This document shows positions 32,811 through 44,646 of a stretch of DNA of 64,000 nt, one piece after another. How positions within the stretch are numbered: position 1 is the first letter of the stretch; each line of letters begins with the position of its first letter. Under the pieces are notes generated by a model, which was given only the letters and a program-made list of their open reading frames with translations, had not been told where the DNA came from and did no database searches. This stretch comes from Rana temporaria (taxonomy: Eukaryota > Chordata > Amphibia > Anura > Ranidae), in assembly GCF_905171775.1 (NCBI RefSeq), contig NC_053495.1, positions 104,637,409 through 104,701,408 of the forward strand, given 5' to 3'. The position numbers and the translations under genes are program-made.

Positions 32811-34299
32811 AATATGTTTTGCAGCAATCCAAGTAGACCAGTTCCCAGAGAGAATCAAAGCTATTTATTTATTCACCCACTGCAAGCAGCCAAGGTATGC
32901 TAATCGGATTGGTGAAGTTTAGTGATATCCACTACCTTAGGTGTTATCCCAATTTGACTGCAAAAGTGCAAGTACACGTTAAGCTGGTGGTACAAAATAA
33001 TGGGAAAATGGGGCTGCTGGGAGTAATTGAAGAATTGCAAAGTGAATAGTTGAGTGCAAACTCAATACCACTCTGCAATTCTGCAATGATTTTCATAAGC
33101 TTCCAAGTTTAAAAACTGATGCTTATCCCTGGTTTGATGAGCTCAAAGAAAAACAAGGCTCTACCCGATACATCACCCCTTTATATATTAGAAGGGAATA
33201 TACATTTAACCAAGGCAATCACATACTGTACCTGGTAGGAGAGCCTGATATGATAAGGAAGGCCCTTCTTACACCTCTGACTCTGGGCCCCTGATATTGT
33301 GAACAGAAGGTGCAGAAGTGCAGAGTGAACAAGTGCATGGAAGTCTTTCTAGCAGAGCAGGTGCCCAAGCCAGGCAGGGGTAGTCACCAGTGGTCTTCAG
33401 TGAACCAGGCAGGCTGGGTGGCAGCTGGTGAGCATCAAATTGATGCAGGCTGGAACTGGCAACAGCAGGCAGGCAAGGCATGTACTGGTGGCAGATAGTA
33501 GATGAGCAGACACTGCTGGATGACAGGCAGATACTGGTGACAGCAGGAGGAATAGCAGAGTGAGGCAGGCTGGGTCATACACTGGCAAGACAGATCAGTT
33601 ACAGAGGCACATACAAAAGCTTGGTCAAGATGCAAGTCAGGTCAGGAGCCGATCAGCAGAGCAGTAGCAAAAGGCAATCTAAGGTCAGTACAGGCAGAGT
33701 TGAAGGAGTAGTCACGAAAAGCAGAGTCAACAACTGATGTCAGAATACAGGATAAAAGATTCTCAGGATACACAGAAGGCTGAAAAAAGTAGCACTGAAC
33801 CAGCACTGGCTCAGTTTAAATAGCATATTTGGTGACAACCATCTGTCACAAGTGTGTGTGAACATGCCGATGCGCATGTGTATTTGCACACATGAGCATG
33901 TGCCCAATTCCTATTTCCATGAGAGGCATGTGGATTAGCCTGTGAAGATGTACAAAAGTCAGCCCAGAGGAGCCATCTTGTCTACTGGAATGCCCATCCT
34001 GACAAAGGCTTTCTGGGAAAAATCCAATTTCTTCATCCATGAGGGTCACTTCCAATACAAAAGAATGCATCTCGGACTTCAGACTGCTCAAGTCCCCTTC
34101 CAATGGACAATGAATAGGAAATTATGACCCCATTGGGAATAAACCTTTGTGTATCTATCCCATTGTCTTAGAAAGTAACTGTAAAACATCTGTTGGTCTT
34201 GTTCATAATATGCTGGTTTTAGGCACTATGTAAAAGTGGATACTGATCCCATATTTTTTATTTACAAATTTCTTATTTTTACATCTTTGTATTTGTCTA
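32811..34299. other. Unassigned interval with CAGGCWGG-rich segment
   Basis: About 33250-33800 is enriched in CAGGCAGG, GGCAGATA and CAGAGT-like motifs and lacks long plus-strand ORFs. It may be an old satellite or LTR relic. Nothing definite was recognised. Confidence 0.3.
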
Positions 34300-34400
34300 G
34301 TAGCCCTGATAAAGAGGAGTGTGTTTTGCTCCCAAAGCACATTGGCTGTCTTGTAAATTATTAAAGCTGTTTTGGACTCCTTTTTGAATTTGGTCTGGTT
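34300..34400 (+). mobile_element. Penelope-like 3' relic with decayed hammerhead-like core
   Basis: GCCCTGATAAAGAGGAG is followed by a short loop, GCTCC, then CAAAGCACATTGG. This fits a hammerhead layout (CUGAUGA, stem II, GAAAC) with substitutions in both core boxes. An AAATTATTAAAGCTG-type tail and GTTTTGGACTCC follow, matching ends I associate with Penelope-like elements. Confidence 0.55.
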
Positions 34401-34566
34401 TTCCTTCTTTTGGGTTAAGCTCTAAATTATGTTTTTGAGTGCACATTAAAGGTTAGCAGTAATTGCACGTGAGCCATCTAACCAGAGCCAGAGAGCTTTT
34501 TGAATGATTGTCATCCTTCCCTTTACTACTTTATATCCATAAGTATTGAAATCCAAGCTCCTCTAA

Positions 34567-34945
34567 GGCCGCGTACACACGGTCGATCCATCCGATGAAG
34601 CAGACCGATGGTCTGATGTGCGTACACACCATCAGTTCAAAAACCGATTGGGTCAGAACGCGGTGACGTAAAACACACAACGTGCTGAAAAAAACGAAGT
34701 TCAATGCTTCCAAGCATGCGTCGACTTGATTCTGAGCATGCACGGGTTTTGAACCAATGCTTTTGTGTACTAATCATCGGTTTTGACCGATGGTCAGCCG
34801 TCCATCGGTTCAATTTTAAAGCAAGTTCTCTAATTTTTGTCCGAAGGACAACAGACCGATGGGCCGTACACATGGTCGGTTTGGACCGATGAAACTGAAC
34901 TTCAGGTCGTTTTCATCGGTTTGGACCGACCGTGTGTACGCGGCC
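34567..34945. mobile_element. Harbinger-type MITE (379 bp)
   Basis: The termini are GGCCGCGTACACACGGTCG and, as reverse complement, GGCCGCGTACACACGGTCG, an exact 19-bp inverted repeat. TAA precedes and TTA follows. Internal motifs such as CCGATGG and GCATGCGTCGACTTGATTC are shared with 12070-12320. It is non-coding. Confidence 0.75.
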
Positions 34946-35109
34946 TTAGATGTATCCACCTTTGTGCAGGTACTTTATAAAATAATCCCAACTGAGAAAA
35001 ACTATGCTATAGTAGAGAATGTGGGTCTTGGAGTTGCTCAAATGCTATTAAGTGGCCTTAGATTTGCTCCTATATTACCTCTTAGGAAGGAACTTCCACA
35101 TTTTTGACT

Positions 35110-35430
35110 TACTAAAGCACAATAGAGCATGATCACTAGGATACATCTCAGGAAGAATCCTGTTTGCAAAGAATACCCAACCATGTGCACAGAAAAAAAA
35201 AAAAAGATTTTTGCTTGCACATGACTGGTTGACTAAAGTCAGGTCACCTCATTCACAAAGTTAAGTAAAAATGTACTTTGCAAAGTAAAGTAAATAAAAA
35301 GTAGTAAATAAAAGTGAAACTGCATTCACTTCAGTTACCTGATTAGGTTTTTTAAGTTTCCTTGCAAATGATTGGGTAAGTCATGCACAGCTTCATCTTA
35401 TTAACTAGGGCAAGGAATCGTTTACTTTAA
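35110..35430. mobile_element. Relic of GATTTACTAA-type MITE
   Basis: TTACTAAAGCACAATAG near 35110, AATACCCAACCATGTGCA, TTTTGCTTGCACATGA and CACCTCATTCACAAAGTTA are shared in order with 42154-42420 (AATACCCAATCATGTGCA and so on). The ends are too decayed to place. Confidence 0.5.
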
Positions 35431-35449
35431 AAAGTGAATTTTTCAACTT

Positions 35450-35969
35450 AAAACCATTTAAAACCATCAGCTAGTGCAGCCCTTTGATGATTTTACATTT
35501 GCAGTTGGTTTTGCACAGTTTGCCCCTGATCCACCTCTTTTTGGGTCCCTCAGTGGCACTCCTGGCTCCTCCTCTTCTTTATTCCCCCCGTCGGAGAAGT
35601 GCTCTCACTCGGGGGAACCTGTGTGGGCCTGCTCCTGTATCCTGCTGCTGCGTCTATGGACACAGACAGCAGGACTTGGCTCCGCCTCCCGAGTAGACTG
35701 TCCTGATTGGATAGATTTGTAGCAGTGCAGCCATTGGCTCCCTCTGCTGTCAATCAGATCCAATGACATGGGAGCCAATGGCTGTGCTGTTATCAATCTA
35801 TCCAATCAGGACCCGAGACTCCGGCTGGAGCGGGTGTGCTCATTGCTGGCACAGGAATGATCAGGCTCACGTAAGTAAAAGGGGGGCTGGTGAACTACAA
35901 GAGGTTTTCTCATCTCAATGCATAGAATGCATTGAGGTGAAAAGCTGAAAGGGTTTACAGCCCCTTTAA
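35450..35969. mobile_element. TTAA MITE, right end clear
   Basis: It ends TTTACAGCCCCTTTAA, with TTAA at 35966-35969. It contains CATGCATAGAATGCATTGAGG-like sequence as in 3557-4018. An internal inverted repeat surrounds GAGCCAATGGC and GCCATTGGCTC (about 35728-35785). The left boundary is tentative. Confidence 0.55.
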
Positions 35970-36467
35970 AGTCATTTAATTACAACATGTTTCACTCAGA
36001 AGGTCTTATCCAGTTCTTTCCTGCATATATGTATTATGGTTTCCATAAGTAATCTGTGAGATGTGATATGAAAATAAAAATGAAAGACTTGAAAAAAAAA
36101 AGGCATTTCACCTTATAGTTACATTAAGAGCTCTGGTACAATATGTCACACTACAATACTTCTATGAATGATCTGCAACAGTACATAAGACAGCAGGGAC
36201 CTTATTTCTATACACTGAACTACTGTTAAATCAGTAAAAATGACAGACATACACACAAATGACCCTCAAAATTATGATGGCACATGCTGTTGCTATGAAC
36301 ACTAAACAATGCAATTGAAGTACAGTATGTGATGGAAATAGGACTGAAAGCAAACTAGTTTATTTTCCTGCATCTAAAGTTAAATTTAGCATTAACATAT
36401 TACCAATACAACATGTCAAGCACTCTAATCACTAGCAAATGACCCAATAGGTCTGATTTTTTAACCA
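35970..36467. other. Unassigned interval
   Basis: AT-rich sequence with no recognisable feature. Confidence 0.4.
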
Positions 36468-36770
36468 GTTAACCACCGCCTCGGGCGCGCACAAAGAAAA
36501 TTCTGTGCGCGCCGGGTCTATGAGACCCGGCGCTACACAGATCACGGTAACTGACCGATAACAGCGGTCTTTTACCATGTGATCGCGCCGTCCAATGACG
36601 GAGCGATCACAGGTAAACAAACCGGCGTCATTTGATGACGCCGGTTCCTCCCTCCTCTCGCTGTACCGATCGGTACAGTGTGAGAGGAGAGCGCGGATGG
36701 CAGCAGCAGTGTGGGATGGATCTGTGACTATTGCAGTCACAGATCCATCCATCCCTGCTCAGCCATCCCT
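36468..36770. repeat. Hairpin cluster, probable left end of a TTAA element
   Basis: After TTAACCACCGCC a string of perfect short palindromes follows. These include ACCGGCGTCA with its complement (36621-36645), CTGTACCGATCGGTACAG (36661-36678) and a 16-bp stem with a 5-base loop (36714-36750). The style matches the TTAA element starting at 37638. No right end was identified. Confidence 0.6.
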
Positions 36771-36778
36771 GCATTAAC

Positions 36779-37620
36779 CCCTGCAATACTCTGCCTTCCC
36801 TGCGCAATACTCTGCAATGCTCTGCCTTCCCTGCGCAATTACTCTGCAATACCCCCTGCGCAATACTCTGCAATACTCCCGCGCAATACTCTGCAAAACC
36901 CCCGCGCGATACTCTGCAAAACCCCCGCGCGATACTCTGCTATACCCCCGCGCAATACTCTGCAATACCCCGACTCAATACTCTGCAATACCCCCTTGCC
37001 AGTACTCTGCAGCACCCCTTGCGCAATACTCTGCAGTACCCCTTGCGCAATACTCTGCAGTACCCCCTGCGCAATACTCTGCAGTACCCCTTGCGCAATA
37101 CTCTGCAATACCCCCCGCACAATACTCTGCAATACCCCCCGCACAATACTCTGCAATACCCCCCGCACAATACTCTGCAATACCCCCCACACAATACTCT
37201 ACAATACCCCCCACACAATACTCTGCAATACCTCCGCACCATACTCTGCAATACCCCCCACACAATACTCTGCAATACCCCCGCACCATACTCTGCAATA
37301 CCCCCGCACAATACTCTGCAATACCCCCCGCACAATACTCTGCAATACCCCCGCACAATACTCTGCAATACCCCCCACACAATACTCTGCAATACCCCCC
37401 ACACAATACTCTGCAATACCCCCCACACAATACTCTGCAATACCCCCCACACCAATACTCTGCAATACCCCCGCACCAATACTCTGCAATACCCCCGCAC
37501 CAATACTCTGCAATACCCCCGCGCCAATACTTTGCAATACCCCGGCCAATACTTTGCAATACCCCGGCCAATACTTTGCAATACCCCGGCCAATACTCTG
37601 CAATACCCAGAAAATACTCT
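36779..37620. repeat. Minisatellite, ~21-bp unit, about 40 copies
   Basis: The unit is approximately CAATACTCTGCAATACCCCC with GC or AC spacer bases. It varies from 20 to 23 bp through changes in the C-run and the GCG/GCA/ACA spacer. The array creates long repetitive ORFs on both strands (for example 36711-37694 plus and 36940-37656 minus) that are artefacts of a stop-free repeat. The minus strand carries G4-6 runs every unit and could form quadruplexes. Confidence 0.95.
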
Positions 37621-37637
37621 GGGGAAAAAAATGTGTT

Positions 37638-39462
37638 TTAACCACTTCCCGCCCACGTCATATGAGGTCCTTGACTTTGTGCAGGGATATCTGAATGATG
37701 CCTGCAGCTACAGGCATCATTCAGATATCATTTTTTTCAGCCGGCGATTCTCTACACCATAAGAATGATCATGGCGGCTGTTCTGCCTCTTGATCATTTT
37801 TACGGGAGGCAAAAGGGGACGTCCCCACTCCCTTCGCCCTCCGGTGCTTCTTCCGACTCACCGCTGCGATCGAAGCCAGGATCGTTTTTTTTTCAGGCTT
37901 CCCAGCCTAGAGGTGAGATGTGGGGTCTTATTGACCCCATATCTCACTGTAAAGAGGACCTGTCATGCTATATTCCTATTACAAGGGATGTTTACATTCC
38001 TTGTAATTGGAATAAAAGTGATCAAAACATTTATTTTTGGGGAAAAACGTGTCAAACTAAAATAAATAAAGTAAAATGAACAATAAAAAAAAAAATATAT
38101 ATTTAAAGTGCCCCTGTTCCCGCGTGCTCGTATACAAAAGCGAATGTGCACGTAAGTCCCGCCCACATATGAAAACGGTGTTCAAACCACACATGTGGGG
38201 TATCGCTGCGAACGTTAGAGCGAGAGCAATCATTTTGGCCCCAGACCTCCTCTGTAACTAAAAACATGTAACCAGTAAAAACATTTAAAACGTCACCTAT
38301 GGGGATTTTTAAGTAGCGAAGTTTGGCGCCATTCCACAAGCGTGTGCAATATTGAAGGGTGACATGTTGGGTATCTATTTACTCGGCGTAACTTCATCTT
38401 TCATATTATGCAAAAACATTGGGCTAACTTTAATGTTTTTTTTTTTAAAAAGCACAAAACTGTTTTATTTCCCAAAAAAATGCGTTCGAAAAATTGCTGT
38501 GCAAATACCATGCACGATAAAAAGTTGCAACGACCGCCATTGTATTCTCTAGGGTCTTTGCTAAAAAAGCATATATAATGTTTTGGGGTTCTATGTAATT
38601 TTCTAGCAAATAAATGATGATTTTTCCATGTAGGAGAGAAATGTCAGAATTGGTTTGGGTGCTCAAGAACGCCTGATGGTGCTCCCTGCATGTCGGGCCT
38701 CTGTATGTGGCCACGCTGTGTAAAAGTCTCACACATGTGGTATCGCCATACGCGGGAGGAATAGCAGAATGTGTTTTGGGGTGTAATTTGTGGTATGCAT
38801 ATGCTGTGTGTGAGAAATAACCTGCTAATATGAAACTTTTGTGGAAAAAAAATAAAAATAAAAAAAACCTTGATTTTGCAAAGAATTGTGGGAAAAAATG
38901 ACAACTTCAAAAAACTCACAATGCCTCTTTCTAAATACCTTGGAATGTCTTCTTTCCAGAAAGGGGTCATTTAGGGGGTATTTGTACTTTTCTGGCATGT
39001 TAGGGTCTCAAGAAATGAGATAGGCCGTCAGTACTTCAGATGTGATCAAATTGATCAATTTTCAGTAATTGGTACCATAGCTTGTAGACCTTATAACTTT
39101 CACCCAGACTAAATAATATCCAAAATTATTTTTTTAACCAAAGATATGTAGCAGTATACATTTTAGGCCACATTTATGAAGAAAATTCATTTTTTGCAAA
39201 ATGTTATAATAGAAATGAAGAAAAATTCATTTTTTTACAACATTTTTGTTCTTTTTTCATTTATAGCGAAAAAAATAAAAACCGCAGAGGTGATCAAATA
39301 CCACCAAAAGAAAGCTCTATTTGTGGGAAAAAAGGACAAAAATTTCATTTGGTTACAGTGTTGTATGACTGAGTTATTGTCATTCAAAATGTGAGAGCAC
39401 CGAAAGCTGAAAATTGGTCTGGTTATTAAGTGGGTTTAAGTGCCCAGTTGTCAAGTGGTTAA
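37638..39462. mobile_element. Non-autonomous TTAA element (1.8 kb)
   Basis: TTAA at 37638-37641 and 39459-39462 flank the termini CCACTTCCCG and, as reverse complement, CCACTTGACA. The left part has perfect hairpins, with a 19-bp stem at 37686-37729 and a 15-bp stem near 37913-37947. The rest is AT-rich with many poly(A/T) runs and no credible ORF. The nearby fragments at 36468 and 43411 begin with similar TTAACC(A/G)C termini. Confidence 0.75.
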
Positions 39463-39615
39463 AGAATTAATGGTTGTTAACATACCATCGTTAAATATGA
39501 ATTGACAGCTTTAAAAAAAAAAGGTGCTTTTTTTAACCTTGTCGGGATGTGTTCTTGTTTTCATGTGTATATTTCTACTGTTGTGAGAGCTACTGTCAAC
39601 AGATCTCATTCTTCT

Positions 39616-39920
39616 TCAAAAGGATGCCATAAAAAATGGAGTAACACATTTATCAGTGGTAGCAGAGACAGCTAACATGGCAGTTAGGTATGTACTGCCA
39701 TGTACATACCTAACTGCCATGGATCCAATATGTTTTGCATCCAGGTGGGCTCCACCATGCATTTTTTAGCCGCCCCCTGTTGCCAATGACCTTCTTTCAC
39801 CACTAGCCCTATAAGCATTTAGCACTTACATACTATGACAGTACATACCTAACTGCCATGTTAGCTGTCTCTGCTACCACTGATAAATGTGTTACTCCAT
39901 TTTTTATGGCATCCTTTTGA
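39616..39920. repeat. Perfect 82-bp inverted repeat with 141-bp spacer
   Basis: 39616-39697 and 39839-39920 are exact reverse complements. A third partial inverted copy (TACATACCTAACTGCCATG) lies in the spacer directly after the left arm. Confidence 0.95.
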
Positions 39921-40379
39921 TTTTCTCTTTCTTCCCTTCCCTTTTGCCTCTTATATTCTCCAGACCATAGGTCGCATTGTATGGAGATACTTTGTGAACC
40001 ACTTATGACCTAGGATATCTTTCTTCTAAACCGACCTAACAACATCTGTGATGTCTCTTGGAGACAAACCGACCATTTACTGACCGGTTAGTAGTTACTT
40101 ATTATTTTTGTTTGCCTTCACTGTGATAATTGGAAATTATAAGATTGCAACTATGGGTTTAACACAGGGAAGGTATTTTGGGATCCTTTTTGTCCTTACA
40201 TTTGGCTCTGAGCACTCCTCCATGCATGGTAGGAGCCACGATGAGGATCTGTCATTGATTCATGTATATAGTTCTCAATGTAAATAACATTTTAAATTTA
40301 AAAAAAAAAAAATTAAAAAAAAATTTAATTTATACTTTTCATTGTGTATTGAAAGTATTTATTTTCTTTATTTTAGATT

Positions 40380-40600
40380 GTATTCGCAACATCTTTTGCA
40401 TCACCCTAGCCCTGATGAAGAGGCGGTATTCTTCATAAAGCCTCGAAACGTTGGCATATCTGTCTGCATCCATGAGACAGTTCTGGAAGGGTTCCCATTG
40501 CATTTATTTGTCGCTTTAATATATATATATATACAATTCTGAATTTATGTTCTATCTTTAGTGATGCTCGGTGCCCTCTGACGGTTGCTCACCCTAGGTC
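40380..40600 (+). mobile_element. Penelope-like 3' relic with hammerhead-like ribozyme core
   Basis: CTGATGA (40412-40418), a GAGGC/GCCTC stem II (about 40420-40444) and GAAAC (40445-40449) match the conserved boxes of a type I hammerhead in order and spacing. A GTTGGCAT-type segment follows. Penelope-like elements are known to carry such ribozymes in their terminal repeats. No reverse transcriptase remains. Confidence 0.65.
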
Positions 40601-40609
40601 GTGCCTTCT

Positions 40610-42153
40610 TTTCCCCTTTTTTGGTCATTTGAATGTTGTTTATGCTGTTAACATTTACTGTGATACATTGTCTACGAGCAACATCATTAAAATAAAATTT
40701 GATATTTTTTTATACATTTTTTGTCGACTAATTCAGTCCTTACTTTACAACCAATCTCCCACGCTTAAAATCCCATTGAGGAAACACACTCCTTCGGGGG
40801 TACAGCAACTGGCTTATTCTTCTGCATATACATTTTATTAGACCAGTCTCCACTGTGCTCTTTATCACCCCAGTCACCAATCTTAGTAACTTCCCTGCCG
40901 CAGTTCTTTCAGTGGTAATGTAATTGCATCCCTGCTCGCTGCAGTAGGTGGATCTGGGAGTTGGAACCACCCATTATAAATATGTAATTTGATGGATGGC
41001 AGTCTGGGAATTTACTTGTACAGTATATAGGAACCCCAGCTCCTCCCAAAGACACACCCTCCAATTACTGCATTTCCCATTGCATTATGGGAAATATAGC
41101 ACTGTTTACACAGAGGGATGTGACGTGCAGTAAAAATTAAAGTTTTCCTGTTTGAATATTTTATTATGTTTTCATAAAGCAAAACAAAGATCATAAGAAT
41201 AATACCATTCACATTAGTACAATACAATGAAAAGAATAAAATGCAAAAAAGCAGTTATAACTATGCTTCTCTCATGAAGAATATAGAACCAAATGTAAGG
41301 AGTATTCTTTAGTGTAACATTTCAGTTATCATAACAATTTAGTGATGTTATTCTAGCTATCATCAATAACAACCATATATAATCAAGATAGGAGAATATA
41401 AAAGGTAATATTTAGTTAGAGCGAAAATGGAAGAATATAGCGTTTGCTCGATATAGCGGGTCAAAATAACCTAAAATAGGGGAAATTAATGAACTATTCC
41501 AGGGCCAAGTTCCTGCTAATTGGCTTGGCGTTATCTGGAGATTACGTTGTATTCCTAACTATCTCCAATGACCCTTGTTTTTATTTGTTAAACTTGTTTG
41601 TAAGAAAAATAAAGTAAAACTAAACCAGTCTGATGTAAGGGAACGATAGAGTGGAGAATGAGGAATATTTCCAGAGAGGATATTTACAGGGAAAACTCCC
41701 TCACAGAGACAACAATGTTTTTATCAAAACCCGGAGGTAGAAAATGCTCAAACCACAGTCTCCACAAGGCTTCATATTTGGATATATTCAAGAAAGATTG
41801 CTTCTGTTTTTGCATGAATCATGGATTGAATAATCCTAATTTTGACTGGTAAAATACAAAAATGAAAGTTTTCCTCCCTGCTCATGGAAACATTGCTTTT
41901 TTTACGAGGGACAGAATGATATTGCAGGGACAGAAAGCCTTGGATGTTAAGAAAAGTACACTTTTCCAGTGTAAAAATACCTGGGGTGAAGGATCTAAAA
42001 ATGGATCCTGGAGTTCTTCTTTAATGTTCTGGACTAGTCGAGTTAGAATCCAGGTTTCAATCCTATTCAGAATTTGTTGATGAACTTGAAAAAACAACTG
42101 TTCATTTAAGATCCTTATTTAACCTGCAGATGAAAACTTGGAAAATTAGATTA
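40610..42153. other. Unassigned interval
   Basis: No domain or clear repeat boundary is seen. Short ORFs (for example 41658-41852, 41862-42080) lack recognisable motifs. Confidence 0.4.
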
Positions 42154-42719
42154 GGGAATTGATTTACTAATGGCAAAAGGTTGTTTTTCCTAGGAGCTTA
42201 GTGAATGTAGAGAAATCTCACTTTGCAAAAAATACCCAATCATGTGCAAGGAAAATACTTTTTAAAAAGCTGCATTTTTGCTTGCATATATTTGCATGAT
42301 TGAAGTTAGCAGTCACCTCATTCACTAAACTCTGGGGATAGTTACCTTGCAAAGTGCAACTTCTCTCACAAAGTGAACCATCTGTTTTCTTTTAGAAAAA
42401 AAATCCCCAGATGTGCAAATATGCAAAACTAACAGATCTTTTTACACAGACTCAATGTTGTAGTTGCTCCAGAAGTAGGGGGTATGTTTTTTTATGAAAT
42501 TAGATTTTTGTGTTCTTTCATTGTAATTAATTCAAACTTCAGAAATCAAATTACATGCTGACAAAAAGTTTATTGATTAATGTAACAAAAAAGTTACAAT
42601 TACTGTAATTTAATGTTCTACCTTAGTCTATGACGATAAAACATGATGATTTCCAAAGGGATAAATACTTGTATTGGCATTGTAAATAAAAGCCTCTGTT
42701 CCTTTAGTAAATCAACTCC
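42154..42719. mobile_element. MITE with GATTTACTAA termini (about 566 bp)
   Basis: It starts GGGAATTGATTTACTAATGG and ends CCTTTAGTAAATCAACTCCA, an imperfect inverted pair. The interior shares motifs with 35110-35430 and 25076-25388. Confidence 0.6.
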
Positions 42720-43106
42720 AATGACCACATAAGGTTAAATGTTTGGAAGAGTAATTAGTATTGTATAAACATTTTCTTTCAGATTATGGCTAATTGTATA
42801 ATTATCCAGTAAGCCTATTTCAACCTACACACGTGTAAGTAAATATGTTTATAATTCCCAGATTCCAACTCAGTACCACAAAGTTCTGCATTATGTTTGC
42901 TGAGTGCCAAATATAAGAAAAACTTTCAAACACAAAAACAAACACATTACATCTACAATATGTACAATAATTAGGATAAAACACATACAGTATATAATAT
43001 TTGTATAATGTTCAGCGCTAAACCATCTGATGATAAATATTAAATGAAAATGCATACATCTGCATGCTGATACATAAAGGTGGAACCATGTGAAATGATA
43101 AATAGA

Positions 43107-43414
43107 TTAAAGGGGTTGTAAAGGTTTGTTTTTTATTTTCTAAATAGGTTCCTTTATTGTTTTTTTTCTTTGTCCGAATTTCTTACTTCCTGTTTCTCCT
43201 CAGTAAACTTGCCACCATCATCTGAGCGGTGGTTAGTCAGCCAGAACAGCTTACTGAGGAGGAACAGGAAGTGAGAAATTCAGAAAAACAAAACAAAGAA
43301 AAAAAACACTTAGAAGGGAAATTGAAGGAAAAGGTAAGTGAACCAACAATGCACTAGCTTAATTAAAGGAACCCATTTAGAAAATAAAAAAACAAACCAT
43401 TACAACCCCTTTAA
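43107..43414. mobile_element. TTAA palindromic MITE (308 bp)
   Basis: TTAAAGGGGTTGTAAAGG at the left and CCATTACAACCCCTTTAA at the right are near-exact inverted termini with TTAA duplications. The arms continue to pair through TTTCTAAATAGG/CCATTTAGAAA and ACTTCCTGTTTCTCCTCAGT/TACTGAGGAGGAACAGGAAG, giving an almost full-length hairpin. Confidence 0.85.
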
Positions 43415-44646
43415 CCGCTTGCCGTCCGCCCACCGTAGTTTTACAGTGGCAGGTCGGCTGCGCAAAATCATGTAATATAATGTGATTTTGCATTGCAGCC
43501 ACTAGGGGCGCCCCCTGCTCGCCCCTGGTGCCGTTGCAAGTGCCCGGCGGGCGCGATCACCCACAATCGCTCGTTACAGAGCAAGAACCGGGAGCTGTGT
43601 GTGAAAGCAGAGGTTCGAGGGGTTACAAAAATATTATGAGTGCAATAGCAGTGGTAAACTGGCTTTTGCTTTTTCCTACCAGCTCCCAGCTTTTTTTTTT
43701 TTTTTTTCATTATCAAGTGGCTATGAAAGTGCTGAATCACTTTTACAGCTCTCCCTCTGTGCAGCCCCCCACTGTCCCAGTGGTTTCTGAGCTCTGCCTC
43801 TACTCCCAAAAGCCAAGGGCCACAATAGAGGGTTTCAGAATTGCAAGTGGGAGGACATCAGGGAACACCCATTGTCACATCTCCTCATTACTTCCAGTTT
43901 ACAGCTGTCAAAAGTTTTTTTAAACAGCTGATCAAACATAGACCTCTAATAGAACCCTTGAGTCCTCATTAAAGAGTACCTGTCACTAAAGTAACATCAT
44001 GTTGTGAAAACAAATTATTTATTAAAGTAAATGATCAAAAAAATACAAATTAAGATGTTAGTCCACACACACATGTGAGGGTGCTCATATGTATGCCAAT
44101 AATTACATATTGGGTGTCACATGGGAGTGAGCACAATAATTCCATGTCCCTCACTTGTGGCTGAACTGATGAGCTATAAAGACATTTATTTATATATTGT
44201 TTTATAATGAGGTTGCATTGGTATATTTATGCTAGAGGTAATATTAGCATCAACATCAACATTAAAGAGAGTCGATAGTGCAAAGATGAGGGGGAACTTA
44301 CAACTGTCTCACGTAGGCACCAACAACGCATATACACTGAAACTGATGGGGAAACATTTAACAAGATTCAAGAATTCACATTTCCTGCTGTCTGAATATA
44401 TTTCTATAAATGTATTTAAATCATCAACGACTGATAATTTTGGGTACCATAACTTTTCACTTTTTCTCTAGCAGGCACACACAGTTTTGATACTGGACAT
44501 GCTTGGTATCTACTTATCGAACAACACCTTATCTTTAACTTTGTACAAAATACAATATATTGAGAAAATATAGATTTGATAAACAGTTGAGCAAATGTTG
44601 AGTGATTGAAAAAATTGCAAATTTAACATATGTGATGTTCTGGGTT
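43415..44646. other. Unassigned interval, one-ended TTAA repeat
   Basis: TTAACCGCTTGCCGTCCGCC at 43411 looks like another TTAA-element left end related to 37638. Its right end was not found. Nothing else is recognised. Confidence 0.35.

Noticed and set aside
33260..33850. Possible host exon or tandem repeat in a CAGG-rich stretch
   Set aside because: No long open frame with splice sites and no regular period. Left as unassigned.
36779..37620. Possible CRISPR array (regular repeats)
   Set aside because: Units are contiguous with no unique spacers, and the genome is clearly eukaryotic.
36711..37762. Long overlapping ORFs on both strands (up to 343 aa) resembling repeat proteins
   Set aside because: They are a by-product of a ~21-bp minisatellite whose unit is stop-free in several frames. 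Lengths vary with unit indels and there is no non-repetitive domain.
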